64,000 nt of DNA from Gambelia wislizenii. Taxonomy: Eukaryota > Chordata > Lepidosauria > Squamata > Crotaphytidae. The stretch is from positions 183,849,001 to 183,913,000 of the forward strand of contig JAUMIR010000001.1 in assembly GCA_030847615.1 (NCBI GenBank), written 5' to 3'. Both the position numbers and the translations under genes were made by a program. The stretch's first letter is position 1. Every line of letters starts with the position of its first letter. A model generated the notes under the pieces. It saw only the letters and a program-made list of their open reading frames with translations, searched no databases and was not told the DNA's origin. Below are positions 10,219 to 21,089 of the stretch, piece by piece.

Positions 10219-10440
10219 ATGTGTGTTTATGTGCCTTCAAGCTGCCTGTCAATTTATGGTGACCCCATCAATTTCATAGGGTTTTCATAGGCAAGGAATA
10301 CTCAGAGGTGGTTTTGCCAGTTCCTTCCTCTGAAATATAGCCTGCAGCACCTGATATTCATTGGTGGTCTCCCTTCCAAATACTAACCAGGGCTGCCCTG
10401 CTTAGCTTCCAAAATCAGACAGGCTCTGGTGCCTAAAGGT
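10219..10440 (-). repeat. 5S-rRNA-derived SINE, copy 1
   Basis: On the minus strand the head contains the 5S rRNA block AAGCTAAGCAGGG, GGTTAGTA and GGGAGACC, then GGTGCTG and GGCTATATTTCAG. The body AACCACCTCTGAGTATTCC and the tail with CCATAAATTGACAGG follow, then GT-rich sequence. Similar copies lie at 35284, 41588 and 43206. It is a SINE, not a 5S gene, because only the internal part of 5S is kept and a SINE body is attached. Confidence 0.85.
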
Positions 10441-12186
10441 GCTAATCTGATACTAATGTTGATTTGATTGCTTCCCAGGTGGTGTGGTCCATGGAAGTTC
10501 CTATAGAACCCACAAAAAATAAAGACATCTTATATTCGAAATAAGAGATATCAATGATATTCAACACATTGTTGAAGTGCTAAAGTGAATGCAAGCGAAG
10601 TTCTATGGACCATGTTGGTCAATAACAAGGAAGAAGGGTTTCTGAATGTTTCATAATGTTCTGTTTTTTTCCCTACTTCTTTATTGTTGTTCTGTGAAGG
10701 ATGCTTTGATCCAAGACAGATGACTACTTAGCCTAGACCAGATCAATTATGATTGAGATCATTAGAGAATATGGTTTCTCAGGGGTTGCTCAGTAGCAGA
10801 ATGTGGTTTATCTGTGTAGTAGGATCTGTCCGTTGAGTTTCAAGGATCACAGATAGCAGGACTACATCTCATCCTGAAAAGCCACTTTCAAAATAGATAA
10901 TACTGGGCTATGCTGACTTCTATGATTCTATAATTACAGCACAAGCTTGGGCAGGTTGCTGCCAGGTCCTGCTTAAAAGCTTCTGTCTAAGGCTAGAGGA
11001 ACTCCTAGACGATGGGTGGGAATCATGTAACCCTCAAGATATCATTGAGCTAAGACTCAACAATATACTGGCTGCTTGGGCTATTGGAAGATGCAGTCTG
11101 AAGGGCCACAAGATACCTACCACTGTTCTAAAGTAATGTGTTTACTATATTTGGAGCCCTAAGCCTAGCATGCCCTGCTTCTGTTGGAATCTCTTTGTGT
11201 GATCTCATACAGATTTGGACTATGTTTCTTGCTTTTCTTGCATACTGTGCCCTCTGAAGCCCCCAATAAGTGGCCTTGGGATGTTTCTGACTTTTGGCAC
11301 TTGGTCTGTACTGTGCTCTGAAATCTTCAACAGCTTTGACCACGAATCACCTTAACTTTGCTGCTTGCTGCCCCCCCCCATGGCACTCCAGCTATTGCTG
11401 GATTGCATCTCTTAATAGGCCCAGCCAGCATTGCCAATGGTGAGGTATGCTGGGAGCTGCAGTTCAACAACAACTGAAGGGCCACACAGTTCTCACCCCT
11501 GGTTTACTGACATAAACTTTAATCTGTTGGGCTACTTTACATTAAACACAGCACATGTAAAGGTGGTTTCAGGTGGAGGATCCTAAAAGTTCATCTTCTG
11601 TGAAACAAGTTTGATCATAATTTAGTAACCTTAAACTTGACATGCCCACACCTTGCCTACACTCTTCTCTGAAATCTTCACCAACTTTGCCCATGGATTT
11701 CTTTGACCTTGCTGTCTTGGTGTACCCTTATTATACTGGGCATTACATTTTTGGGTGGCCTAAACTCTGCTGTCTACTGTCCTTGACCCACTCTCAGTCC
11801 AAACTCTGGAACTAGTAGGATAGGGGACAGCAATGGCAGACTCCCAACTACTACTCCTGAACACCCCAGGCTATTCTCTTCTGCTCTTTGAATCAAGTAA
11901 GTTGCCTTGGTCCACAGAGTCTTATTGGCTTACCACACTCCAAACAAAAGCAGCAGTGCGGCACAAACATTTCATCTTCTGTGCTGCCTTACCACATGAC
12001 ATCGTCGTTCTTTCATTCCAGTCCCATGGGGGGACTAAGGTAAAACCGAGTCTTTTTGCTAACCGGAAAAACTCTGTTTTTTTCCATGGCTTCAAAATTT
12101 CTGGAAATTTTACATCTCTAGCTGTAACCCTATCCCAGGGAATGTCTTAAGTCACCTGGTAAAATAGAAGGCTTTATCTGAGGCAT
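10441..12186. other. no gene; remnants of small palindromic repeats
   Basis: No supported coding region. About 11020-11120 and 11375-11505 contain inverted-repeat fragments of the type that includes GCTGGGAGCTGCAGTTCAACAA, probably old MITEs. About 11930-12130 holds a truncated half of the foldback family D (GGTAAAACCGAGTCTTTTTG core), better preserved at 16650 and 21412. Purine and pyrimidine runs, including a poly-C near 11372, are unremarkable. Confidence 0.5.
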
Positions 12187-12194
12187 AACGATCA

Positions 12195-13129
12195 ATGTGG
12201 CAGATCCTGGAAAGACTAGGATGTCCCCCCAAATTCCTTAAAATGATTATCTTGCTACACGAGGGCCAGTGTGGTCAAGTCAGATATGGCGATGCTCTTT
12301 CAGAGCCCTTTCTAATAACTAATGGAGTGAAGCAAGGTTGTGTTCTTGCACCAACTTTATTTACAATCTTCTTTAGCATGATGCTCCAAAGGGCTATGGC
12401 AGAGCTTGAAGAATACGACGGCATCTATATACGTTACCATACTGATGGTAGCTTGTTTAACTTAAGCCGTCTGAGTGCTCACACTAAGACTCTAAACTAT
12501 CTAGTCTGTGCGCTGCTCTTCGCTGATGATGCTGCCCTTGTTGCTCACACAGAAGCAGCTCTGCAGCGCCTAACATCCTGCTTTGCAACAGCTGCAGAGC
12601 TGTTTGGGCTGGAAGTCAACCTGAAGAAAATGGAAGTTCTTTACCAGCCTGCACCACAGGATGAACACCACCACCCCCACATTGCCGTCGGCAAATCTGT
12701 GCTCAAGTCCGTTCAGCAGTTCACCTACCTGGGAAGCATCATCTCCTCAGATGCCAAGATTGACAAAGAGATCGATCACAGATTAGCAAAGGCATATAGT
12801 GCATTTGGAAGACTTTACAAAAGAGTCTGGAGTAATAAGCATCTGAGGCGACACATAAAAATCAGTGTGTATAGAGCCATTGTACTGTCTATTCTCCTTT
12901 ATGGATCTGAAACATGGGTCACCTATTGCCACCACCTACGACTCCTCAAACGCTTTCATCAGTGCTGTCTACACACAATCCTAAATATACACTGGACTGA
13001 CTATGTGATGAATGTTGCTGTCCTTGAGCAAGCAGGGATCACCAGCATTGAGGCCATGATATTGAGAACGCAGCTGTGCTGGGCAGGGCACGTTTCTAGG
13101 ATGGAGGACCATCGCCTCCCAAAAATACT
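12195..13129 (+). pseudogene. LINE reverse transcriptase, first part
   Basis: The frame is open from the truncation point. Motif B is NGVKQGCVLAPTLF (about 12325-12365), the catalytic FADDAAL lies near 12520-12540, then YLGSIISSD (about 12727-12753), YRAIVLSILLYGSETW (about 12870-12915) and the WAGHVSRMEDHRLPK block ending at 13120. Motif A and the endonuclease are missing because of 5-prime truncation. The frame is cut at 13129 by the nested element; the open frame continuing to 13214 reads into that element and is an artefact. Confidence 0.8.
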
Positions 13130-13794
13130 CTCTCTCTCTCTCTCTCTCTCTGGCTTTTCTTCGCAAACGAAGATTCAGGAAGGACTCATCCCGCGCCTTC
13201 TGCAAGCGCGCTGATGACTAAAAAGGCCAATCCGAGATAAACAAGTCCGGTTGCAAAAAGCACAGCAGAAGGTCTCCTTGGGTGATGTTTTTGGGTTGTG
13301 ATTCTTTCTGCGTTGTCGTTTCTCTTCAAGACTTGTTCGTCGTGAGTTCTCAAATAAGGCTGCAGCATTGTGGATATTGCGTCTCCATGCCTCCCGATGT
13401 GAGGCCAGGGCGGACCACCGTTGGTGATCAATTTGGCCAAGCCTGAGATGTTGTTTCAAGGAGTCTTTGTATCGCTTTTTTGGAGCGCCCCTCTTACGCT
13501 GACCCGTGGCGAGTTCACCGTAGAGTAGTATTTTTGGGAGGCGATGGTCCTCCATCCTAGAAACGTGCCCTGCCCAGCGCAGCTGTGTTCTCAATATCAT
13601 GGCCTCAATGCTGGTGATCCCTGCTTGTTCAAGGACAGCAACATTCGTCACATAGTCAGTCCAGTGTATATTTAGGATTGTGCGTAGACAGCGCTGATGA
13701 AAGCGCTCGAGGAGTCGTAGGTGGTGGCGATAGGTAACCCATGTTTCAGATCCATAAAGGAGGATAGACAGTACGATGGCTCTATACACACTGA
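13130..13794 (-). pseudogene. LINE reverse transcriptase C-terminus, antisense copy
   Basis: The minus strand reads from YRAIVLSILLYGSETW to a stop near 13175, including LYGELATGQRKRGAPKK and a C-terminal zinc-finger-like CAFC with SHQRAC. About 265 bases (13530-13794) form an inverted repeat with the host copy at 12866-13129. It lacks the catalytic part and cannot encode an active enzyme. The copy stops matching the LINE at CACACTGA (13794). Confidence 0.8.
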
Positions 13795-15300
13795 AGTGCA
13801 GATCAGCATGTTTCAGTTAACTTTTTATTCATAACTAACAATATTCACATGTGAAATGAAACATGAACTTTATAGAGACCGCTTTAAAGTTTCTTCCAAA
13901 GTGAATCAAGGTATAACTTTTTTTTTTCCCACCAGCTTCCACTTTTCTTATGATTTCCATTTTTGTGGCCAGACTTACAGATACATGGTTTTCAAATATG
14001 TTGGGGGGTAGCTGGTGTTTCTGTTTTGTTGTTCACACAAGTTCAGTAAGGGATTCTGGAGGCAGGCACACACAACAATAGGATCACCTACAGTATAATC
14101 CTATTCCTTCCCTGATCAAGCCCTTATTGCATTGTTTACTACAGACACACTGCTGCATCCTGACACCAAATGCCCCAACCCTCCTTCACCATCCACCTCA
14201 TGTCAATCCTGCTGTTAAAAAAAGGTCCAGCTAGACAAAGAACAAGAATGAAAATGAGGTGACATAAAAAGACTCCGTAAAAGGGAGCTTGTCAGAGGTT
14301 TGTTAACCGAGTTATGCCTGTACATCCCAATAACCTATGTTGAGCCAATTTTTGTTAATATAGAAACTGTTCAAACTTCTCCCCAGTGTTCCATTTCTGA
14401 ACAATCAGAAGTGCTCAGAAATACCCAATAGAAATAAATTCACATTTTGTTGTCTCTATATGAAGAGGCCTGAAATTCTGAGGCAACAAAATGCTAATTG
14501 CTATTTCTGTGAGAAAGCAAAGAAAAAGACTACGAGATGATATATGCTAGCTATAATGCTGTTTGTATCCTGTGGGTGATATACATACATCAAATATGTT
14601 GTGGAAGAATTGTAAGTAGCAAGTGCTTCAAGAGAGTGTCATTCTCTCTGCTAAGCGTGGGCACCCATAGAGGAGCCATACTTGGCACATTTTTCAGGGG
14701 GCTTCCCATGGGCTGGACCTACACATTTTTTTCTTCAAAATCAGAAAATATTAGATGTTAATTTCAGGTTTGTTAGGGGGGAAAGCTGTTTTGGGTGCCC
14801 AAAATAGGTCTGAGTGGGGAGACTTAAAACAGATACACCCTGAAAACTTTTTGCAGCACAGTTCTCCATCAGGCCTGTGGTAGCCCTGGTGGCCTTCATG
14901 AGCCACTGGCTCTATACATTCACAAGACACATTTCTCCCTCCATAGGGTAATTTCTGTACATATTCCATGACAAAGATGCATAAGTGGTCAGCTTAAGTA
15001 TCAGCACCACGAACTCTGATCCCATTCTCAAAAGGTTAGAATCCATAAGACTTGATCTATAGGACCCCACAGGTCCCCATGGTTTCTGCCCTCCCAGTTT
15101 AAGTTTCTTTCCCAACAGAAACACCAACCTCTAAACTGCCATAAAAATGTGGTGTTTGGATATATTCAACCCACCAGCACACACCTGCAAAGCTGCCCTA
15201 TTTTTGGTTGTAATCTTAAAAAAATTAGCTCCTGCCCCCAAAAACAGTTGCCCACCCCGATTTAGGGATTTTAATAAGATAAGAGGTTGTAGCATTTTTC
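13795..15300 (-). other. 1.5 kb unidentified sequence fused to the LINE fragment
   Basis: No LINE, SINE or known domain recognised on either strand. On the minus strand an AATAAA (13824-13829, reading ATGAATAAAAAG) lies about 29 bases before the junction with the LINE, the usual distance of a poly(A) signal from a cleavage site. Two open frames of about 70 codons on the minus strand (near 14751-15127) have no recognisable motif. It could be the 3-prime part of a cellular transcript captured with the LINE; this is inference. Confidence 0.5.
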
Positions 15301-15698
15301 AAAATACTACTCTACGGTGAACTCGCCACGGGTCAGCGTAAGAGGGGCGCTCCAAAAAAGCGATACAAAGACTCCCTGAAACAACATCTCAGGCTTGGCC
15401 AAATTGATCACCAACAGTGGTCCGCCCTGGCCTCACATCGGGAGGCATGGAGACACACTATGCACAATGCTGCAGCCTTATTTGAGAACTCACGACGAAC
15501 AAGTCTTGAAGAGAAACGACAACGCAGAAAGAATCACAACCCCAAAACATCACCCAAGGAGACCTTCTGCTGTGCTTTCTGCAACCGGACTTGTTTATCT
15601 CGGATTGGCCTTTTTAGTCATCAGCGCGCTTGCAGAAAGCGCGGGATGAGTCCTTCCTGAATCTTCATTTGTGAAGAAAAGCCAGAGAGAGAGAGATA
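15301..15698 (+). pseudogene. LINE reverse transcriptase C-terminus and 3-prime end, second part
   Basis: Continuation of the host LINE after the nested insert. It starts AAAATACTACTCTACGG, stays open to the TGA at 15658-15660, and keeps the CAFC and SHQRAC zinc-finger-like end. The 3-prime UTR is only about 40 bases (CTGAATCTTCATTTGTGAAG then GAAAAGCC) before an AG tail at about 15683-15696. Confidence 0.8.
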
Positions 15699-15706
15699 AA
15701 CGATCA

Positions 15707-15969
15707 CATTAATTCACCAAAATAAAGATAAAATAAACACAAGCTGCCTCTTCTCTTTTCCTAACGAATCAAACTATAATGTACAAAGCTACACAGCCAC
15801 TGATCTTTTGATCCTAACACATCCATTACTGTGCTTCTACTTTATGGATGGCCTCTCAAGATGTCAAAGATGATGGGCAACTCTTCAGTATGGCAACAGC
15901 CTATTGTTCACAGCGCTGCTTCTTTTGAAGTACATAGTTCTTCAGTGTACGTGTGTTTGTATGTGTGTA

Positions 15970-16001
<32 letters not shown>

Positions 16002-16646
16002 CGCAAACACACAAAATAATTTCCCTTGAATGAATTGCATCTTGCCTGGCTACTGTGTTCCATACTGTACCATGACAAAGCAAACTCTAAAATGTTTAGA
16101 TAAGCAAGCCATAAATTGCTTCTGCCTCAGCTCAATAAACAGAGTTAAATCAGTACAGCAAAGGCCTTTGCACCTCAAGTGATGTTAGAAATAAATAGGT
16201 ATGTATACAATACCCCCAAAGGGCTAAAGGATGATAATGAAATAGCCACAGCCCAAGCTCCTACTGGGAAGATGAAGGTCAACTATGATTCCAGGTCTCC
16301 TTACCAACTACAGCATTGTTCTTGCTGTGCATTCAGCTTGGACTTGCAAAACTTTGAGAAAGCAACAAAAATGCTGTGAATCCCAGTATATCTAAATTGT
16401 CTGCCTTCAGTTCAGTATGTAGGTATGTTTGTAGGGTCTGAAGTTGAGCAGATGGTTGATCAAAGCCTTTGTGATACCCTCTCATCTCAAGGCCTCAGAT
16501 TCATTGTTTCATCCTGCAGATTTTTCTTTGCAAACAAAAGACAAAAACATGTCACTGAAATGGAAGTTATGAAACTCTGGGAAACAGAGCCAAGGCAAAG
16601 ATCTTCAAGTCAAAAAAGAAACTGAACTATTATATAATACTAGGAC
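15707..16646. other. no gene; GT/GA microsatellite
   Basis: A compound GT then GA repeat lies at about 15953-16002. Elsewhere nothing is recognised; short open frames have no domain. Confidence 0.5.
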
Positions 16647-16649
16647 TGA

Positions 16650-16944
16650 GAGCCTTACAGCACTCCAAGGAAAAGAGGCAAAGCAGCAGGAACTTTCTGT
16701 CTTTCCTGCTGCCTTCCCACATGAAGTTGGCATTCTTCTGGCATCCTTTCATTTCAGTCCTGTGGGGGACAAAGCTAAAACCGCATCTTTTTGCAAATGG
16801 GTTTTTCTGGTTAGCAAAAAGGCATGGTTTTACCTTGGTCCCTTACAGGACCAGAATGAAAAAATGACACCATGGAGGAAGTCAGCAGGAAAGACAGAAA
16901 GTTCCTGCTGCTTTGCCACTTTTCCTCTGTGTGCAGTACGATTC
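16650..16944. mobile_element. foldback DNA transposon, family D copy 1
   Basis: The two halves are inverted: GAGCCTTACAGCACTCC at the left, GTGCAGTACGATTC at the right, with AGCAGCAGGAA and TTCCTGCTGCT arms inside. The centre has GGGTTTTTCTGGTTAGCAAA flanked by GCATCTTTTTGCAAA. The flanks are TGA on both sides (16647-16649 and 16945-16947). No coding capacity. Confidence 0.75.
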
Positions 16945-16947
16945 TGA

Positions 16948-17640
16948 GAGTTCCCCTGAAATAATACTGTTGCACTCTATAATATCAAAGCATAGAAGTT
17001 AAAATGGATGGTATAATGAAATGAATAGTTATGCTGTGGAACTTACCATCACAATTGTACTGAAATGCAGTGACAATCACCAACTTGAATGTCATTAACA
17101 ATGGATTAAATGAATTTGTGGAGCATAAGGCTATGAATAGCTGCTACTCATGATGGCTACATATTAGAGTTGGCATCTGAGAGCTTGTCTATATGGGAGG
17201 AAGTAATGCATATACCTGCATATTATTGGCAATTTGCAGCCATGTTCCTTTGTCTCCATGGCATTTTGGCAAAACTGAGCATATTTGAAGCTCTCCTCCC
17301 CAATGTTCACATGGCAAGATGGCAGCCATGTCAATTTTGCACTGGGGGCAAGGAAAGTGAAAGGGCTAGTGTCTCTTTGCAGCATCTAATTCTGGCTGCA
17401 AAGGGATGTTAGTAGCCACTTGGCCAGCCGCTCGGGGAAGGGGGGAATGCCCCCCACCTCCCTCTCCAAAGGCCAGCGTTCCTTCATAGCCTCCCTGCAT
17501 TTCCAGCCCCTCCTTCTCAGCAACTTGGGGATCCAAGGTTAAACTTTCCCTGCCCTTTGCTCTGGCTTGGGGCAGCAGGCACCCACTTCAGGAGCAATTC
17601 CAGACTGGGTCAGCCAGGTCCCCTTTGCCTTCCAGGCACT
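16948..17640. other. no gene seen
   Basis: Unique-looking DNA; a GC-richer block at about 17420-17600 contains no ORF with a domain. Confidence 0.45.
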
Positions 17641-17644
17641 TGAC

Positions 17645-17816
17645 AGCAATCATAGAATCATAGAATTGTAGAGTTGGAAGAGAGCACGAGGGCCACCCAG
17701 TCCAACCCCCTGCCATGCAGGAAATCACGATCAAAGCATCCCTGACAGATGGCCATCCAGCCTCTGTTTAAAGACCTCCAAGGAAGGAGACCCCACCACG
17801 CTCCGCCTGCACATAT
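17645..17816 (-). repeat. CR1 LINE 3-prime fragment
   Basis: Begins AATCATAGAATCATAGAAT, the reverse complement of the CR1 terminal ATTCTATG repeat. It continues GAGTTGGAAGAGAGC, CCCAGTCCAACCCCCTGCC and CAGCCTCTGTTTAAA, the well-known sauropsid CR1 3-prime region. The element is oriented minus and severely 5-prime truncated. Confidence 0.85.
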
Positions 17817-17819
17817 CCG

Positions 17820-18588
17820 ACTAATCAGAGGAAGAGTTCTGCCCTCGCTGGAGTGCTCAGGAAATCACATCGGTGTCTGAATGAACAGGAATGTGCATTT
17901 CCTGCAGAAACTTTTTTAAAATACGAGGAAAGCCACAAAGGCCTTTCCCACAGATTATTTGGAGTTTTGGGCCCTCCTCCTTCACAATATGTCAAATTGC
18001 TGTGGGATCTCGTTAAGACAAAAGGTATTCTCCTCGAATTCTATGAGGAGTATTTTCACCATTTAGACACCCCTTGGGACAGTAGGATTCTGTATTGTTT
18101 GTTATTAAAGCATTTATCTACCACCTCTCCACCCACCAGGGCCCCCAAGGCAATCTACAACAGATAAAAGCATTGATAACGTGAAATACAGACATACATT
18201 CTCTTATCAATCCCACCTGCACTCCAAAGCAACAGAAAGAGATGAAAACATAATGAGCAGTACAAGTAATATAACAAGTTACTTTTTCAGTGTTGCAATG
18301 GGTCACCACAGTAAGTTACTTTTCAAACACTGCATTGCTTGACAAGAATGAATTGTTTTTAAAAAGTGTAGAAGGGTGCTAAGTAGGAGGGTGCTATTGC
18401 ACTCAGGTCCTGCCTCTGAACTTCCCATATAGGCATCTGGTTGGCCATTATGAGGGATGCAGAATGGCGGAGTAGACAGGCCTTTAGTCTGATACAACAA
18501 AGGTCTTCCTCTCCTTATGGGATGGGAGGTGGGGGGCAGTGGTGGCAGTGCCTCCAACTCTTCTTCCTGAGCAGCTCCCCTGCTATTT
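17820..18588. other. no gene; short LINE-tail remnant
   Basis: About 18090-18200 (ATTTATCTACCACCTCTCC onward) resembles a reversed L2-type 3-prime end. The rest is unrecognised. Confidence 0.45.
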
Positions 18589-18589
18589 C

Positions 18590-18946
18590 TATACCTTCCA
18601 AAATTTTACAGATGAGAACCAGGACATGTGTGGCCAAGCAATATCAGAGCAACAGAGCAACAGAACAAACAGTACTAAATGAGGAAGAACACACAAGCTT
18701 GCAGAGGCAGCAACAGTTTGCTTTTACCTGAGCTGACAGGGAAGGGTGAGATTCTGCTGCCTCCTCTCCTCTTCCCCACTGAGTTGATTGAATGCAAACT
18801 ACTTTCGCACTTTGAACTCAAGTTTGCATCAACGGAAGTAAATCAGGACAAAATGGGAAAGTGAAAGGAAGAGAGAGAAACTGGGACATTTTAGAAGAAA
18901 CTGAAAAAGTTGGAATGGCAGGGGATTAATTTTGACTGTCCCTGCC
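18590..18946 (+). mobile_element. interspersed repeat family G, copy 1
   Basis: Shares an about 370-380-base body with 52408-52787 (same strand) and with 42105-42483 and 43418-43795 (opposite strand). Landmarks are ACAGATGAGAACCAGGACATG, GGCCAAGCAA, CAGTTTGCTTTTACC and GGGACATTTTAGAAG. The best copy (42105) has inverted ends CATACC and GGTATG. Probably a non-autonomous DNA transposon; family unknown to me. Confidence 0.65.
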
Positions 18947-18948
18947 CA

Positions 18949-19424
18949 GGGCTTATCTACACGAGCCAAGATATACATCTCCCAGTCTTGGATCTGACCC
19001 ATTCTTCCCCTGTTCCCTGCACAGAAAAGGAAGAAGTCCTGATGAGCACACCGGGCCATCGCTGCAGCCATCGCCATTTTCTTTGTTGTCCCAGATGCCA
19101 GGCAGGGGTCCTGCAACATGTGACTGAGGCCCCCTATATGTGACCAGTCTTGGTCACATGCTACAGGCCTGCTTCCTGCCTTCCGGGAAAGCCAGGGAGA
19201 CCACAACAGCAGTGAGGTCGGTCTACAGGGAATAACACAATAAACTGGATTTGTTAAAAATTGTCCTATTGGGCTCTACCCCACCTTCCCCCATATCTGC
19301 CCCATATCTGCCCTAGGAGTGATAGGACTACCCAGGGGAAGAATGGGGAAATGCCCTTCATTGTATGGATTGCAGGGCTCTGAGATGGGGCAAGATGGGG
19401 TATTTAGCCCAGGTAGACAAGTCC
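18949..19424. mobile_element. non-autonomous DNA transposon, family A copy 1
   Basis: Left terminus GGGCTTATCTACACGAGCC, right terminus the complement of GGTAGACAAGTCC. The interior has GGTCACATGCTACAGGCC and CCCCATATCTGCCC-like blocks shared with 26841, 30878 and 60045. It lies immediately after a family G copy. Flanks CCA and TAA do not match, so the duplication is not preserved. Confidence 0.65.
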
Positions 19425-19652
19425 TAAATCAGGACACTTGGAGATAATGCATTTTCCTGTTTCAGAGAACAGAGCTGTCTGTGATACATGACCTGTCCTA
19501 AGCCGGCAGATGTGGTGGAGAATGCTGTCACATCCCTGACAATAGATTCAACTGCTGGGCTAGTCAGCTTCTGTATGTGAAATACGAGGGGAAGCATCGT
19601 CCCATTTCTCACTTCAGGCAGCAAAATGCCTTCATCAGGCCTTGGTTCTGAA

Positions 19653-19865
19653 TTCTCTCTCTCTCTGGCTTTTCTTCGCAAATGAAGATTCAGGAAGGAC
19701 TCATTTCACACTTTCTGCAAGTGCACTGATGACTAAAAAGGCCAATCCGAGATAAACAAGCCCAGTTGCAGAAAGCACAGCAGAAGGTCTCCTTGGGTGA
19801 TGTTTCCGGGTTGTGATTCTTTCTGCGTTGTCATTTCTCTTCAAGACTTGTTTTGCGTGTTCTCT
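19653..19865 (-). repeat. RTE-like LINE 3-prime end, truncated copy
   Basis: Reverse complement of the last 200 or so bases of the LINE at 12195-15698, ending at the left in the CT (AG on the minus strand) tail at about 19655-19666. TTCTCT occurs at both ends and may be the duplication, but the CT run makes this uncertain. Confidence 0.75.
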
Positions 19866-20400
19866 AACATGCTTTTACAAATCACCATTAGGAAGTGACA
19901 TGATCTTTCTAAGAGGCAGGAGAGGTTAAAAACAACACCAATCCCCCACCCACACGCAGCGATACACATCTTGGTCAAGCTCATCATGCAGTTGGAAGGT
20001 GGAGAGGAAATGGATGCTTCACTGTTATTTCAAATGCAACCATTGACTCAGTCAGGGGACTGGTGCTGCCCTGTCTTCTTGCCAGCCAGGTTTCATATGG
20101 TGCTTGCTCCAGGGCCTGCCAGAATTTGGGAGAATAACAGCAGAAGATGAATGGTAGAAGGAGAAGGAGAGAAAGAAAGGAGAAGAAAAAGCGGGGAATT
20201 AAGAGGGAGCCCTGGGCAGTAGAGGAGGAGGGACAGGCAGCTGTGGCTCATTTGATGACACACCATCCCATCTGACATCAGTGCAGGGTGACTTTGATTA
20301 TGACCCTCATTGAACGAACAGGGGTTTGGGCACCCTCAATGCTGCTGAATGACCGAGGGGAAATCGGGGTTTTCTATGCCAACTGAATCCTCCTCTGAAT
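19866..20400. other. no gene seen
   Basis: Contains a purine-rich tract at about 20150-20235. No domain-bearing ORF. Confidence 0.45.
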
Positions 20401-20404
20401 GATA

Positions 20405-20770
20405 CACAATATATTAATATTAATTTATTGATTTATTAATATTAATATTTTAATTAATTGATTAATTTCCTGCCTTTCTCCCAATATGGGACTCAAAACA
20501 GGTTGCAATGCAAGTTGAAGAAAAATAGTGTATTCACTCACCTGCATGTACACATAGAACAACAGTTTAAAAGACAACTAACCAATCAATCCAATTAAAG
20601 ATTAATTTTAAACAATTAAAAACACATTCAAACATAATAAAATATGAAGCACTCCCATTGAACATATGTCTGCCCAAACCAGTTAAAAGACCAGTTTACA
20701 TAAGGCCTTTGCCTGCCTGTGAAAAGGGGCCAACCGAGCCTTTCTTGAGAGAAATTGCACAGACATATAT
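20405..20770 (-). repeat. L2/CR1-type LINE 3-prime remnant
   Basis: TTAAT-rich start, then CCTGCCTTTCTCCCAATATG and GGACTCAAAACAGGTTGCAA, then AATTAAA-rich sequence and TTGCCTGCCTGTGAAAAGG. The same order occurs at 61376-61800. It reads as the reverse complement of an L2-type 3-prime end. Confidence 0.55.
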
Positions 20771-21089
20771 CCCATTTTTAAAAACAATTTGTCTGTTGTG
20801 TGTGTATATATATTGGCCTAAATCCATTTGTTAGTCCAATTGAATATATGGAACTTATTTCATTTCCACTGTCAATGGATGTGTCCCAGTTTTTTTGACT
20901 GAACATTCTGCTTGGCCAAGTGTGGAAATCCTACAGCCCTCTAGATGTTCTTGGACTGTGTCTCCCAAAAGCCCTAGCCACCATGCCAAGAATGCTAGGA
21001 GCTGCAGCCCAACAACTTCTGGAGGGCTACTTGATTCCCACCTTCAGTTTGATTTAGGCCAGGAATGGGCAATTGTGGGAGTGCAAGGA

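Larger units (their letters stand above)
13130..15300 (-). mobile_element. nested chimeric retro-insertion (LINE 3-prime end plus 1.5 kb foreign sequence)
   Basis: The insert is flanked by AAAATACT at 13122-13129 and 15301-15308, an 8-bp duplication of host LINE sequence. On the minus strand its 3-prime part (13794 down to 13130) is a LINE copy of the same family as the host, ending in an AG tail. Its 5-prime part (15300 down to 13795) is unrelated to the LINE. Because the duplication brackets both parts, they probably arrived together. A template switch during target-primed reverse transcription would explain this; a second insertion exactly at the junction is the alternative. Confidence 0.7.
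12187..15706 (+). mobile_element. 5-prime-truncated RTE-like LINE, split by a nested insertion
   Basis: The element runs 12195-13129 and resumes at about 15301-15698, ending in an AG microsatellite tail. It is flanked by the 8-bp direct repeat AACGATCA (12187-12194 and 15699-15706), which I take as its target duplication. It starts within the reverse transcriptase, so it was truncated at insertion. Removing 13130-15300 plus one AAAATACT copy joins the two halves in frame. The clade is tentative: the YLGS, LYGSE and CxxC-to-SHQRAC layout suggests an RTE-like or unassigned non-LTR family different from the BovB pieces elsewhere here. Confidence 0.8.

Noticed and set aside
13130..13214. Plus-strand continuation of the reverse transcriptase frame to 13214
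   Set aside because: After 13129 the frame reads antisense AG tail and LINE end of the nested copy (the SLSLSLS run).
12195..13800. Twin-priming inversion as the explanation for the plus and minus LINE halves
   Set aside because: The inverted part lies at the 3-prime side of the minus copy, both orientations share about 265 bp, and two separate 8-bp duplications fit two nested insertions better.
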